Positions 18,172 through 26,734 of a stretch of DNA of 61,017 nt are shown here, one piece after another (within the stretch, counting starts at the first letter, position 1; each line of letters opens with the position of its first letter). The stretch lies in NCBI GenBank assembly GCA_910584725.1, contig CAJUBE010000027.1:1-61017 (forward strand), written 5' to 3'. Made by a program: the position numbers and the translations under genes. This DNA comes from an uncultured Lachnospiraceae bacterium. Lineage in GTDB: Bacteria; Bacillota; Clostridia; Lachnospirales; Lachnospiraceae. A model generated the notes under the pieces. The model ran no database searches and had not been told where the DNA came from. It was given only the letters and a program-made list of their open reading frames with translations.

Positions 18172-19254
18172 GTGTCCAGAGTGTATAATTTTTCAGCAGG
18201 ACCTGCGGTTTTGCCGGAAGAGGTGTTAAAAGAGGCTGCGGAGGAGATGCTCGATTACAAGGGATCGGGAATGTCGGTCATGGAAATGAGCCATCGGTCG
18301 AAGGTGTACGACACGATTATCAAGGAGGCGGAGGCGGATCTGCGCGCGCTTTTGAACATTCCTGACAATTATAAGGTACTGTTTTTACAGGGCGGCGCGA
18401 GCCTTTTGTTTGCGTCGGTTCCCATGAATCTGATGAAGAACCGTAAGGCAGGCTATATCCTGACGGGACAGTGGGCGAAGAAGGCTTTTGCGGAGGCGAA
18501 GATATACGGGGAGGCCGTGGAGCTGGCATCTTCGGCAGACGAGACATTCTCCTATATTCCGGATTGTTCCGATCTTCCCATAACAGATGATATGGATTAT
18601 GTCTATATTTGTGAGAACAATACGATCTACGGAACCAAGTATCATACTCTGCCGAACACGAAAGGCAAAATTCTTGTTTCCGATGTGTCATCCTGTTTCC
18701 TGTCGGAGCCTATGGATGTGACGAAGTACGGTCTGGTATACGCAGGTGTACAGAAGAATGTGGGCCCTGCCGGCACACAGGTTGTCATTATCAGAGAAGA
18801 CCTTCTGACGGACGATGTGCTTCCCGGCACGCCTACCATGATGAAGTTTAAGGTACATGCGGACAACGACTCCCTGTACAATACGCCGCCCTGCTACGGC
18901 ATCTACATCTGCGGCAAGGTGTTCAAGTGGCTGTTGAAAAACGGCGGTCTTGAGGCGATGAAGGAAATTAATGAGAAGAAGGCGAAAATCCTCTATGGTT
19001 TCCTCGACGAGAGTAAGCTTTTCAAGGGCACGGTCAGAAAAGAGGACCGCTCTCTTATGAATGTGCCTTTTGTGACGGGAAATGAGGAGACGGACGCGAA
19101 ATTTATCAAAGAGGCGACGGCAGCCGGGTTCGTGAACCTGAAAGGCCACAGAACCGTGGGCGGTATGCGCGCAAGCATTTACAACGCGATGCCTGTGGAG
19201 GGCGTGGAGAAGCTGGTTACGTTTATGAGAGAATTTGAGAAAGAAAACGCCTAA
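18172..19254 (+). CDS. serC: Phosphoserine aminotransferase
   Basis: The 360-residue PLP enzyme converts 3-phosphohydroxypyruvate to phosphoserine. Signatures are YNFSAGPAVLPEEVL at the N-terminus, LQGGASLLFASVPMN, and the PLP-lysine region VYAGVQKNVGPAG. The start is GTG at 18172, with GGAGGAGA upstream. serA, the preceding step of the pathway, follows 132 bp downstream. Confidence 0.97.
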   Translation: MSRVYNFSAGPAVLPEEVLKEAAEEMLDYKGSGMSVMEMSHRSKVYDTIIKEAEADLRALLNIPDNYKVLFLQGGASLLFASVPMNLMKNRKAGYILTGQWAKKAFAEAKIYGEAVELASSADETFSYIPDCSDLPITDDMDYVYICENNTIYGTKYHTLPNTKGKILVSDVSSCFLSEPMDVTKYGLVYAGVQKNVGPAGTQVVIIREDLLTDDVLPGTPTMMKFKVHADNDSLYNTPPCYGIYICGKVFKWLLKNGGLEAMKEINEKKAKILYGFLDESKLFKGTVRKEDRSLMNVPFVTGNEETDAKFIKEATAAGFVNLKGHRTVGGMRASIYNAMPVEGVEKLVTFMREFEKENA

Positions 19255-19386
19255 GGGATATTGCTATCAATAACGAATGTAATATTAATGAGCGTTAGCG
19301 AAAAGAATGAGTTTACTCATTCGGCGAATGGCGGTTATGAATCGCAGATTCGTAATCTAATAAATGAGTAAAGGAAGGCTGTACAA
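19255..19386. other. serC-serA intergenic region with hairpin
   Basis: GAATGAG-TTTA-CTCATTC forms a perfect hairpin at 19304-19321. No T-run follows, so read-through into serA is likely. Confidence 0.5.
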
Positions 19387-20550
19387 ATGTTTAAATATCA
19401 TTGTTTAAATCCCATCGCGCAGGTGGGGCTGGAGAAATTCAGCGAACAGTATGTGAAGACGGAAAACATGGAGGAGGCTGACGGCATTCTGGTCAGAAGC
19501 GCGGCCATGCACGATATGGAGCTGCCTGCGGGTCTCCTCGCCATCGCCCGCGCGGGTGCGGGAGTCAATAACATTCCGCTGGACAAATGTGCGGAGAAGG
19601 GCATCGTGGTGTTCAACACGCCCGGCGCCAATGCGAACGGTGTGAAAGAGCTGGTGATCGCCGGAATGCTCCTCGCTTCCCGTGACGTTGTGGGCGGCAT
19701 TGAGTGGGTGAAGGCGAACCAGGCGGACGAGAATGTAGGCAAGAATGCGGAGAAAGCCAAGAAGAATTTCGCGGGGACGGAGATCGAGGGCAAGAAGCTT
19801 GGCATCATCGGTCTGGGCGCTATCGGCGTCAGAGTGGCCAATGTAGCGAAGCACCTTGGCATGGAGGTTTACGGCTATGACCCCTATGTTTCCGTGGATG
19901 CGGCGTGGAATTTAAGCCGCGACGTGAAGCATGTGATTCATGTGGAGGATATCTATCAGGAGTGCGATATCATCACGATCCATGTCCCGTTGATGGATGC
20001 GACGAAAGGCATGATTAATAAAGAGGCGCTCGACCAGATGAAGGACGGCGTGATTCTTCTGAACTTTGCGAGGGATCTTCTTGTAGATGAAAAAGCGGTT
20101 TGGGAGAGCATTAAGGCTGGCAAGGTGAGAAAGTACGTGTCCGATTTCCCGAATGCCACCACAGCGGGGCAGGAAGGCTGTATCGTGATTCCGCACCTCG
20201 GCGCGTCCACGGAAGAGTCTGAGGACAACTGTGCGGTGATGGCTGTGAAGCAGATGAAGGATTATCTGGAGAACGGCAATATTGCCAACAGCGTGAACTA
20301 TCCGAAGTGCGATATGGGAATCTGCGAACAGGCAGGCCGGGTAGCGATTTTCCATAAGAATATCGCGAATATGATCACCAAGTTTACCGCCTGCTTTGGT
20401 GACAACAACATCAATATCTCCGACATGATGAACAAGTCCAGGGGAGAAGTGGCTTACACCATGCTGGATATTGAACAGCCCGCCTCGGAAGAGATTATCG
20501 AGAAACTTCAGTCTATCGACGGCGTGTTCAGGGTAAGAGTGGTGAAGTAG
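19387..20550 (+). CDS. serA: D-3-phosphoglycerate dehydrogenase
   Basis: The 387-residue enzyme oxidises 3-phosphoglycerate with NAD, the first step of serine synthesis. Visible are the Rossmann loop GLGAIGVRVANVAKHLG, the NAD-binding end HLGASTEESEDNCA, and a C-terminal ACT-like domain (about residues 315-387, NINISDMMNKSRGEVAYTMLD) that could bind serine. It is the short-type enzyme. The ribosome site AAGGAAGG lies before ATG 19387. A strong terminator follows. Confidence 0.96.
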   Translation: MFKYHCLNPIAQVGLEKFSEQYVKTENMEEADGILVRSAAMHDMELPAGLLAIARAGAGVNNIPLDKCAEKGIVVFNTPGANANGVKELVIAGMLLASRDVVGGIEWVKANQADENVGKNAEKAKKNFAGTEIEGKKLGIIGLGAIGVRVANVAKHLGMEVYGYDPYVSVDAAWNLSRDVKHVIHVEDIYQECDIITIHVPLMDATKGMINKEALDQMKDGVILLNFARDLLVDEKAVWESIKAGKVRKYVSDFPNATTAGQEGCIVIPHLGASTEESEDNCAVMAVKQMKDYLENGNIANSVNYPKCDMGICEQAGRVAIFHKNIANMITKFTACFGDNNINISDMMNKSRGEVAYTMLDIEQPASEEIIEKLQSIDGVFRVRVVK

Positions 20551-20628
20551 AACAGGTTAAACAGACATTTCTGTCGGATATGTTGTTGGGCGATGTAGCA
20601 TGTAAGCAGAACCCAAGTGAATAGCAAA

Positions 20629-20666
20629 AGGGCTTGCCATATAAGATACGGCAAGCCCTCTTTTTA
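20629..20666 (+). terminator. Intrinsic terminator after serA
   Basis: AGGGCTTGCC (20629-20638) pairs with GGCAAGCCCT (20650-20659), followed by a T-rich run. Confidence 0.9.
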
Positions 20667-20693
20667 TTTCATAGGAAAGTGCGTCCTATGAAA
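20667..20693. repeat. Perfect 10-bp hairpin after the serA terminator
   Basis: TTTCATAGGA (20667-20676) pairs with TCCTATGAAA (20684-20693) across a 7-base loop. No T-run follows. Confidence 0.7.
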
Positions 20694-20774
20694 CAAAAGG
20701 CATGCGCAGCTTCGCGCGCGGAACAAAAGTTGCGCTTGCGCAGATGAAGTATGCCGCTAAGGCGGCGCATGGTC
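20692..20774. repeat. Intergenic repeat family 2, copy 1
   Basis: GC-rich hairpin DNA contains CTTCGCG, CGCGGA, TTGCGC and GAAGTATGCCGCT in this order. The same words recur in order at 26624-26705, next to the tRNA-Thr gene. Confidence 0.55.
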
Positions 20775-21063
20775 AGTTCAGCCGGTTGGCGATGGAAGAA
20801 AAGTCGGCGTTCTCCTCGTCCTCCAGAGTCGCCTGCAGTTTTTTGTCGGCCTCCACGGCGGCTTCACTGGCCAGATCCATATAGAGGATGAAGATATCCT
20901 CCACTGTTTTCCCGGTCTCGTCGGCAATTTCCTGCATCACGGGCTTTAAGGCTTCTAATTGAAATGAAATTCTGGTCTTCTGGGGATCGATGTCCGCAAG
21001 GGCATTTTCCGCGTAAGCGTTGATCCGGTCCAAAATTTTCTGTTCTTCGCTGGTCATGTGCAT
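20773..21063 (-). CDS. Small hypothetical helical protein
   Basis: The product has 96 residues (94 if translation starts at the ATG ending at 21057). It is predicted to be mostly helical, acidic and soluble, with no signal peptide and no cysteines. Residues 25-75 (ISFQLEALKPVMQEIADE... region) could form a helical hairpin. AGGAAAGG lies upstream. I do not recognise the family. Hairpin-rich repeats flank it on both sides, and serA and the DUF1015 gene lie on the opposite strand. Confidence 0.6.
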   Translation of the reverse strand: MHMTSEEQKILDRINAYAENALADIDPQKTRISFQLEALKPVMQEIADETGKTVEDIFILYMDLASEAAVEADKKLQATLEDEENADFSSIANRLN

Positions 21064-21102
21064 CTTCCTTTCCTTTTATATGCTGCTTTCATTTTTTAGC
21101 AG

Positions 21103-21235
21103 TGCATACTTGAAAAGCCTGCGGCTTTTCTCGTTTGTGGGCTTCGCCCTATCAAATACGTCACAGGCAGCTCCGCCTGCAGGCAGTCGGTCTGCCTCTG
21201 CCATATTTGGCACTGCTCATGCCTATCAATAATAT
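21103..21235. repeat. Cluster of small hairpins
   Basis: Successive short inverted repeats are present: GAAAAGCC/GGCTTTTC, GGGC-TTC-GCCC, GCAG/CTGC and GGCAG/CTGCC. The DNA is non-coding and resembles other intergenic repeats in the window. Confidence 0.5.
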
Positions 21236-21245
21236 CACAATTCCC

Positions 21246-21274
21246 TTGTGGTAGCCAGCGTTATTTGTTAGAAT
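21246..21274 (+). promoter_or_regulatory. Putative promoter for the DUF1015 gene
   Basis: TTGTGG (21246-21251) and TAGAAT (21269-21274) are separated by 17 bp. Confidence 0.5.
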
Positions 21275-21316
21275 GTAATCATACGTTTACAGAATATAGA
21301 AAAAAGGGAGAGACAG

Positions 21317-22582
21317 ATGGCAGATATCATTCCGTTTCGGGCAGTCAGGCCCAGGGCAGATTTGGCGGACAGGATCGCGGCGCTGCCTTACGATGTTTAC
21401 AATAGAAACGAGGCCAGAGAGGCCGTGCGGGGAGATGATTACACGTTTCTCCGGATAGACAGGCCGGAGACACAGTTCCCGGAAGGGTATGACATGTATG
21501 CGCCGGAGGTTTACGAGAAGGCGCGGGAAATGCTCGATCAGATGATGGCGGACGGGCTTTTTGTGCAGGAGGAAAAGGAGGCGTATTACGTCTATGAGCT
21601 GGTGATGGACGGCCGCTCTCAGGTGGGAATCGGCGCATGTGCTTCCGTGGATGATTACGATGCGCAGGTGATAAAGAAACACGAGAACACCCGGGCAGAT
21701 AAGGAGGCTGACCGCATCAGGCATGTGGATGTGTGCAGCGCCCAGACTGGTCCGATCTTTCTTGCCTACCGCAGAAGAGAGGAGATCGAGCGGGAGGTCA
21801 GGCAGGTCATGGAAGGCGACCCTGTCTACGATTTTACGGCGGCGGACGGTGTCACCCACAGACTTTGGGTGATCGACAGGGCGGAGGCTGTAGAGCGGAT
21901 CAGGGATGCTTTCCGGCGGGTGGAGTCCATTTATATTGCGGACGGCCATCACAGATGCGCGTCGGCGGTGCGGGTTTCTAAGAAAAGGAGGGCGGCGTTT
22001 CCCGATTATACGGGGAAAGAGGAATTTAATTATTTCCTGTCGGTTCTGTTTCCGGACGACCAGCTTATGATTATGGATTATAACCGGGTGGTGAAACCGG
22101 GAGCAGATTTCGACGAGAGCGGTTTGATAGATCAGGTGAAAGCCGCCTTTTCACTGGAAAAAATGGGGAAAGAATCATATAAGCCGCAGAAAAAGGGTGA
22201 GATCGGCATGTACTATCGGGACGACTGGTATCGTCTCACTATAAATAGCAGGTGTTATACAGGGGATCCGGTGGAAGATCTGGATGTGGCAATTTTACAG
22301 AGAGAACTGCTGGAGCCGGTGTTTGGTATTGTGGATCCGAAGGTGGATGAGCGGATTGATTTTGTGGGCGGGATCAGAGGGCTTGCGGAGCTGGAAAGAA
22401 GGGTACATACGGATGCGACGGTTGCTTTTGCCATGTTCCCCACGGATATTCATGAGCTGTTTGCCGTGTCGGACGCGGGAAAGCTGATGCCTCCGAAATC
22501 TACCTGGTTTGAGCCGAAGCTTCGGAGCGGGCTCCTGATTCACTGCATGGAGGAGCCGGGCACGGGTGGCGGAAAGGAATGA
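21317..22582 (+). CDS. DUF1015 family protein
   Basis: The 421-residue protein carries DUF1015 hallmarks: an N-terminal FRAVRPRADLADRIAALPYDV region, KKHENTRADKEADRI, and IADGHHRCASAVRV. The His-rich last motif resembles an active site with ParB/sulfiredoxin-like chemistry, but the reaction is not established. It often travels with serA/serC in Clostridia, as here, so a link to serine or phosphoserine metabolism is plausible by context. AAGGGAGAGA precedes the ATG. The stop codon lies inside the first unit of a 40-bp tandem repeat. Confidence 0.88.
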   Translation: MADIIPFRAVRPRADLADRIAALPYDVYNRNEAREAVRGDDYTFLRIDRPETQFPEGYDMYAPEVYEKAREMLDQMMADGLFVQEEKEAYYVYELVMDGRSQVGIGACASVDDYDAQVIKKHENTRADKEADRIRHVDVCSAQTGPIFLAYRRREEIEREVRQVMEGDPVYDFTAADGVTHRLWVIDRAEAVERIRDAFRRVESIYIADGHHRCASAVRVSKKRRAAFPDYTGKEEFNYFLSVLFPDDQLMIMDYNRVVKPGADFDESGLIDQVKAAFSLEKMGKESYKPQKKGEIGMYYRDDWYRLTINSRCYTGDPVEDLDVAILQRELLEPVFGIVDPKVDERIDFVGGIRGLAELERRVHTDATVAFAMFPTDIHELFAVSDAGKLMPPKSTWFEPKLRSGLLIHCMEEPGTGGGKE

Positions 22583-22694
22583 GAGCTGCCGTCTTCGAGG
22601 TACAGAGGACGGAGAGGAATAGGAATTGCGTTTTTTGAGGCACAGAAGACGGAGAGGAATGAGAAAGGCCGCTTTCGGTGCAGGGGAGAAAAGG
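22575..22694. repeat. 40-bp imperfect tandem repeat, three units
   Basis: Units begin with AGGAAT at 22575, 22615 and 22655, an exact 40-bp period. Shared words include AGGAATGAGA, GAGGTACAGA/GAGGCACAGA and GACGGAG. The first unit overlaps the end of the DUF1015 gene. Confidence 0.75.
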
Positions 22695-22757
22695 AAGCGG
22701 AATCATGGCGGTTAGAGTGGCAGATCAGGAAAATCATAGAAAGGCAGGGGGCTGCGG

Positions 22758-25505
22758 ATGAATAAGAGAACATATAAGTTGATGAACTGGGCGAAAATAG
22801 AGGAGATTGTATACTCGGAGTCGGATAATCCGCATGAGATTCTGGGTGCGCATGTGACAGGCAGTTCGGTGCTGGTGCAGACCTTTCAGCCGGGGGCGAA
22901 GAGTGTGCGGCTGCAGCTTCTGGACGGGGATAAGAGCTATCGGATGGAGGAGGCCGACGAGGAGGGATATTTTGCCCTGCTTTTACCGGGAAAAGCGGTT
23001 CCCGCTTACGAGTATGTGGTGGAGGCAGAAAACGGCAGTTTGAGAAAGATGCGGGACGCTTACAACTTCGCGCCGCAAATTACCAAAGAGGATGCGGAGA
23101 AGTTTGATGCGGGCATCCATTACAGCATTTATGAAAAGCTGGGGGCGCATCCGCAGGTCGTGGATGGAGTCGCGGGCACTTCCTTTGCGGTTTGGGCGCC
23201 GAACGCTCTGCGGGTCAGCGTGGTGGGCGACTTCAACGGCTGGGACGGCAGGGTTCATCAGATGCGCAGACTTTGGGACTCCGGCATTTTTGAGATTTTT
23301 ATTCCCGATGTGAAGGCGGGAGAATGCTATAAATTTGAGATTAAGGCAAAGAGCGGCCTGGTGTTTATGAAGGCGGATCCTTACGGTTTCGGTGCACAGA
23401 TGCGGCCGGAGAGCGCCTCTGTGGTGCGGGACATCGAGGGATTTTCCTGGAAGGACGGAAAGTGGATGAAGGAGCGCGCGGCCAGACAGGCGGAAGATCA
23501 GCCCATGAGCGTGTATGAGCTCTATCTCGGCTCTTTTGAGAAGCCTTCTGACGGCAGGGAGTTTTTTACTTACAGGGAACTTGCGCCGAAGATCATCGAT
23601 TATGTGAAGAAGATGGGATATACGCATATCGAACTGATGCCGGTGATGGAGCACCCGCTGGATGAGTCCTGGGGCTATCAGGTGATCGGTTACTATGCGC
23701 CTACTTCCCGTTACGGTACGCCGGAGGACTTTATGTACTTTATGGACGAGATGCACCGGGCGGGGATCGGTGTGATTCTGGATTGGGTGCCCGCGCACTT
23801 CCCGAGAGACACTTACGGCTTGTCGGGCTTCGACGGCACCTGCCTGTACGAGCATCAGGATCCGAGGCAGGGCTTCCACCCGCATTGGGGGACATTAATT
23901 TACAATTACGGTCGGCCGCAGGTTAGCAATTATCTGATCGCCAATGCGCTGTACTGGGTGGAAAAATACCACGCAGACGGCATCCGCATAGACGCGGTGG
24001 CCTCCATGCTCTATCTGGACTATGGAAAGAACGACGGGGAGTGGGTGGCAAATATCTACGGTGGTCATGAAAATCTGGAGGCGGTGGAGCTGTTAAAGCA
24101 CTTGAACTCCATTATGAAGAAACGCAATCCCGGGGTGCTGATGATTGCGGAGGAATCCACGGCATGGCCGAAGATCACGGGCGCTCTCGACGAGGATGGC
24201 CTGGGCTTCGACCTGAAATGGAATATGGGCTTTATGAATGATTATCTGGGCTACATCACGACGGATCCCTTTTTCCGTTCGGGGAGGCATAACGATCTGA
24301 CTTTCAGCATGATTTATGCTTACAGTGAGAAATTTATGTTGGTGCTGTCCCACGACGAGGTGGTGCATGGCAAGGGAACACTCCTTAGCAGGATGCCAGG
24401 CGAGCGGGAGAAGCAGTTTGCAAACCTGCGCTTAACTTATGCTTATCATATGACGCATCCGGGGAAAAAGCTCCTGTTTATGGGGCAGGATATTGGGGAA
24501 TATAACGAGTTTAATGAAAAGCGGGCTGTGGAGTGGGGGCTTTTGGAGCAGGCGGATCACAACAAGCTCAATCAGATGGTGGCGGCACTAAATAAGTTTT
24601 ATGTGTTTTCCCCGGCTCTTTATGAAAAAGACACTTCGTGGGAAGGCTTTGAGTGGATTAACTGCATTACGCCGAACGCCTGTATGCTGTCCTATATCAG
24701 AAAGACGGACGACGTCAGAGATATGCTGGTTGTGGTGGCGAATTTTGCCGACGCGAGGCAGGAGTTCCGGGTGGGCGTGCCCTGTGAGGGAAAGTACCGA
24801 GAGGTCTTTAACACGGATGATTCGGCGTACGGCGGCTGCGGTATTTTGAATAAGCATGTCTGTGACGCGATGGAGATGGAGTGGGACGGCAAGCCTTACG
24901 CCATTGATATGGTGAGCGCGCCCCTGAGCATCAGTATTTTCTCCTACACGCCTTATACGAAGGAGGAAAAGGAAGAGATTACGCGCAGACGTGCGGAGGA
25001 GAAACGTCTGGCAAAGGAGGCCGAGGAGCGGCGTCTGGCAAAAGAGGAAGCGGAGCGCACGGCGCAGGCTGCGGCGGAGGCCAGAGAGCAGGCGAAAAAG
25101 GCGGCGGCGGAGGCGAAGGAACTGGCGAGACGTGCGGCGGCGGAGGCCAGGGAGAGTGCGAAGGCGGCGGAAGTACTGGAGAAAGCGGCGGAGGCGGCGG
25201 CACAGAAGCTGCAGGAGCTGACAAAGAAGTCAAAAACAGCCGTTAAGAAGCCCGCTTCGGAAGAGAAAGATGTAACAGAGGCGGTATCTGGCGCAAAGCC
25301 CGGGAAGAGGGCTGCCGGGAGAAAGCCTTCTGCGAATAAGAAAGCTGATGCGAAAAAAACGTCTGTGGGACAGAAGAATAATAAAAAAGCAGATGTTACG
25401 AAATCTGCCGGAAAATCAGAAACGGTGAAGACGGCAGAGAGTGGCGGCGCTGAGAAGACAGAAATAGGGAAGCTGTCAGACGATAAAAAGACAGGGGATC
25501 AATAA
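22758..25505 (+). CDS. glgB: 1,4-alpha-glucan branching enzyme with long basic C-terminal tail
   Basis: The 915-residue protein makes alpha-1,6 branches in glycogen. An N-terminal CBM48-type region (SFAVWAPNALRVSVVGDFNGWDG) is followed by a GH13 barrel with DGIRIDAVASMLYLDY (nucleophile Asp), IAEEST (acid/base Glu) and LSHDEVVHGKG. The canonical enzyme ends near residue 730. The remaining 185 residues are an Ala/Glu/Lys/Arg-rich heptad-like region (about 731-815) and then a Lys/Ala-rich, disordered, histone-like tail. No other glycogen genes are in the window. The tail may bind a partner or nucleic acid, which is an inference. Confidence 0.95.
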   Translation: MNKRTYKLMNWAKIEEIVYSESDNPHEILGAHVTGSSVLVQTFQPGAKSVRLQLLDGDKSYRMEEADEEGYFALLLPGKAVPAYEYVVEAENGSLRKMRDAYNFAPQITKEDAEKFDAGIHYSIYEKLGAHPQVVDGVAGTSFAVWAPNALRVSVVGDFNGWDGRVHQMRRLWDSGIFEIFIPDVKAGECYKFEIKAKSGLVFMKADPYGFGAQMRPESASVVRDIEGFSWKDGKWMKERAARQAEDQPMSVYELYLGSFEKPSDGREFFTYRELAPKIIDYVKKMGYTHIELMPVMEHPLDESWGYQVIGYYAPTSRYGTPEDFMYFMDEMHRAGIGVILDWVPAHFPRDTYGLSGFDGTCLYEHQDPRQGFHPHWGTLIYNYGRPQVSNYLIANALYWVEKYHADGIRIDAVASMLYLDYGKNDGEWVANIYGGHENLEAVELLKHLNSIMKKRNPGVLMIAEESTAWPKITGALDEDGLGFDLKWNMGFMNDYLGYITTDPFFRSGRHNDLTFSMIYAYSEKFMLVLSHDEVVHGKGTLLSRMPGEREKQFANLRLTYAYHMTHPGKKLLFMGQDIGEYNEFNEKRAVEWGLLEQADHNKLNQMVAALNKFYVFSPALYEKDTSWEGFEWINCITPNACMLSYIRKTDDVRDMLVVVANFADARQEFRVGVPCEGKYREVFNTDDSAYGGCGILNKHVCDAMEMEWDGKPYAIDMVSAPLSISIFSYTPYTKEEKEEITRRRAEEKRLAKEAEERRLAKEEAERTAQAAAEAREQAKKAAAEAKELARRAAAEARESAKAAEVLEKAAEAAAQKLQELTKKSKTAVKKPASEEKDVTEAVSGAKPGKRAAGRKPSANKKADAKKTSVGQKNNKKADVTKSAGKSETVKTAESGGAEKTEIGKLSDDKKTGDQ

Positions 25506-25585
25506 GGAGATCATGACGTATAAAGTTATGTAAATCGAAGAGCGGACGGACAGTGAAGTCGATCGGATAAGGGCATGGAGGCGGC

Positions 25586-26482
25586 ATGGAAGATCAGGTT
25601 GTGGAAGAACAGATCAGGGAGATTGAATATATAGCGTCGGATGAGCTGAATGTAGGTCTGATCGAGCGGTATCTGCAGGAACTGCCGGAGAAAATACTTC
25701 GGCTGGGAGTCAGGGTGCTTTTGGCGCTGGTTGTATTTTTTATCGGCATACAGCTCATTAAGTTGATACGAAGAATCCTGCGGAAATCTTTTGAGCGCCG
25801 GAATGTGGACGTGGGTGTGAGCCGTTTTCTGGATTCCCTTGTCAAGACGGTGCTATACATCCTGCTGCTGTTTATGATTGCCTCATCCTTCGGGCTGGAT
25901 GCCACCAGCGTGGTGGCCCTGGTCGGCTCTGCGGGCGTGGCGATCGGTCTGGCAGTGCAGGGCAGTCTGTCGAATTTTGCAGGCGGCGTGTTGATTCTGC
26001 TCCTAAAGCCATTCAAGGTCGGGGACTATATCCGGGACGCCGCCGGCAATGAGGGAACGGTGGAGGACGTACAGCTCTTTTATACGCGACTGATCACGCC
26101 GGATCGCCATATGGTGGTGGTGCCGAACGGGGAGCTTGCAAACAGCAATATTTTGAATATGAGCACGCTGAATGACCGAAGAATGGATATTAAGGTGGGG
26201 ATTGCCTATGAGACGGACATTCGCAGGGCGAAGGAGGCGCTCCTCAAGGTTTTGGAGGAAGACCCCGGTGTTTTGCAGGCGGAAGAGAAGCGGGTGTTTG
26301 TGGAGGAACTGGCGGACAGTAGTGTGGTTCTGAATCTGCGCTGCTACAGCGCCAATGAAAATTTCTGGGAAACCAGGTGGCGGCTTATGGAATCGGTGAA
26401 GTATGCCTTGGATGAGGCGGGGATCGGGATTCCCTTCCCGCAGGTGGATGTGCATGTGAAGGAGGGCCGACAGAATTTCTAA
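25586..26482 (+). CDS. Small-conductance mechanosensitive channel, MscS family
   Basis: The 298-residue membrane protein has three predicted transmembrane helices (about 40-60, 85-105, 112-140). The pore-lining helix is GSAGVAIGLAVQGSLSNFAG, followed by the conserved beta domain (KVGDYIRDAAGNEGTVEDV and VVVPNGELANSNILN) and a C-terminal alpha/beta domain. It opens under membrane tension to release solutes. The ATG follows GGAGG. tRNA-Thr lies 58 bp downstream with its own promoter. Confidence 0.94.
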   Translation: MEDQVVEEQIREIEYIASDELNVGLIERYLQELPEKILRLGVRVLLALVVFFIGIQLIKLIRRILRKSFERRNVDVGVSRFLDSLVKTVLYILLLFMIASSFGLDATSVVALVGSAGVAIGLAVQGSLSNFAGGVLILLLKPFKVGDYIRDAAGNEGTVEDVQLFYTRLITPDRHMVVVPNGELANSNILNMSTLNDRRMDIKVGIAYETDIRRAKEALLKVLEEDPGVLQAEEKRVFVEELADSSVVLNLRCYSANENFWETRWRLMESVKYALDEAGIGIPFPQVDVHVKEGRQNF

Positions 26483-26491
26483 AAAAATTAC

Positions 26492-26520
26492 TTGCAAAAT
26501 GATCCGTTCCATCATATAAT
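26492..26520 (+). promoter_or_regulatory. Consensus promoter for tRNA-Thr
   Basis: TTGCAA (26492-26497) and TATAAT (26515-26520) are separated by 17 bp, 20 bp before the tRNA. Confidence 0.8.
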
Positions 26521-26540
26521 AATCATTGTTGTAGGAATAT

Positions 26541-26613
26541 GCTGGAATAGCGCAGTTGGTAGCGCAACTGATTCGTAATCAGTAGGTCGAGGGTTCGAGT
26601 CCCTTTTCCAGCT
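26541..26613 (+). tRNA. tRNA-Thr (anticodon CGT)
   Basis: A full cloverleaf is present. The acceptor stem pairs GCTGGAA (26541-26547) with TTCCAGC (26606-26612), the anticodon arm is CTGAT-TCGTA-ATCAG, and the T arm is GAGGG-TTCGAGT-CCCTT. CCA is not encoded. Confidence 0.95.
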
Positions 26614-26619
26614 TTTCCA

Positions 26620-26657
26620 ATGCAAAAAGGCTTCGCGGGCGCGGAGCCTTTTTGCAT
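26620..26657 (+). terminator. Terminator-like hairpin after tRNA-Thr
   Basis: ATGCAAAAAGGCT pairs with AGCCTTTTTGCAT. The 3' arm contains a T5 run; it could work on both strands. Confidence 0.75.
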
Positions 26658-26705
26658 ATGCGCAAGCTCCATGCAGAGGAAGTATGCCGCTGCATGGGGC
26701 GCAAG
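26624..26705. repeat. Intergenic repeat family 2, copy 2
   Basis: This shares CTTCGCG, GCGCGGA, TGCGCAAGCT and GAAGTATGCCGCT with the copy at 20692-20774. A stem CCATGCAG/CTGCATGG lies in the second half. Confidence 0.55.
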
Positions 26706-26734
26706 ACGTCACGTTTTAAATCGGAGGATGCAGG

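Noticed and set aside
20702..20884. 60-codon plus-strand frame overlapping the small minus-strand gene
   Set aside because: It runs through repeat DNA and reads the minus-strand gene in reverse; no ribosome site.
22983..23885. 300-codon minus-strand frame opposite glgB
   Set aside because: It is a shadow of a GC-rich coding sequence; glgB motifs on the other strand are unambiguous.
26512..26712. 66-codon minus-strand frame across tRNA-Thr
   Set aside because: It is the antisense of the tRNA gene; its sequence WKRDSNPRPTDYESVALPTA is a well-known false translation of tRNAs.
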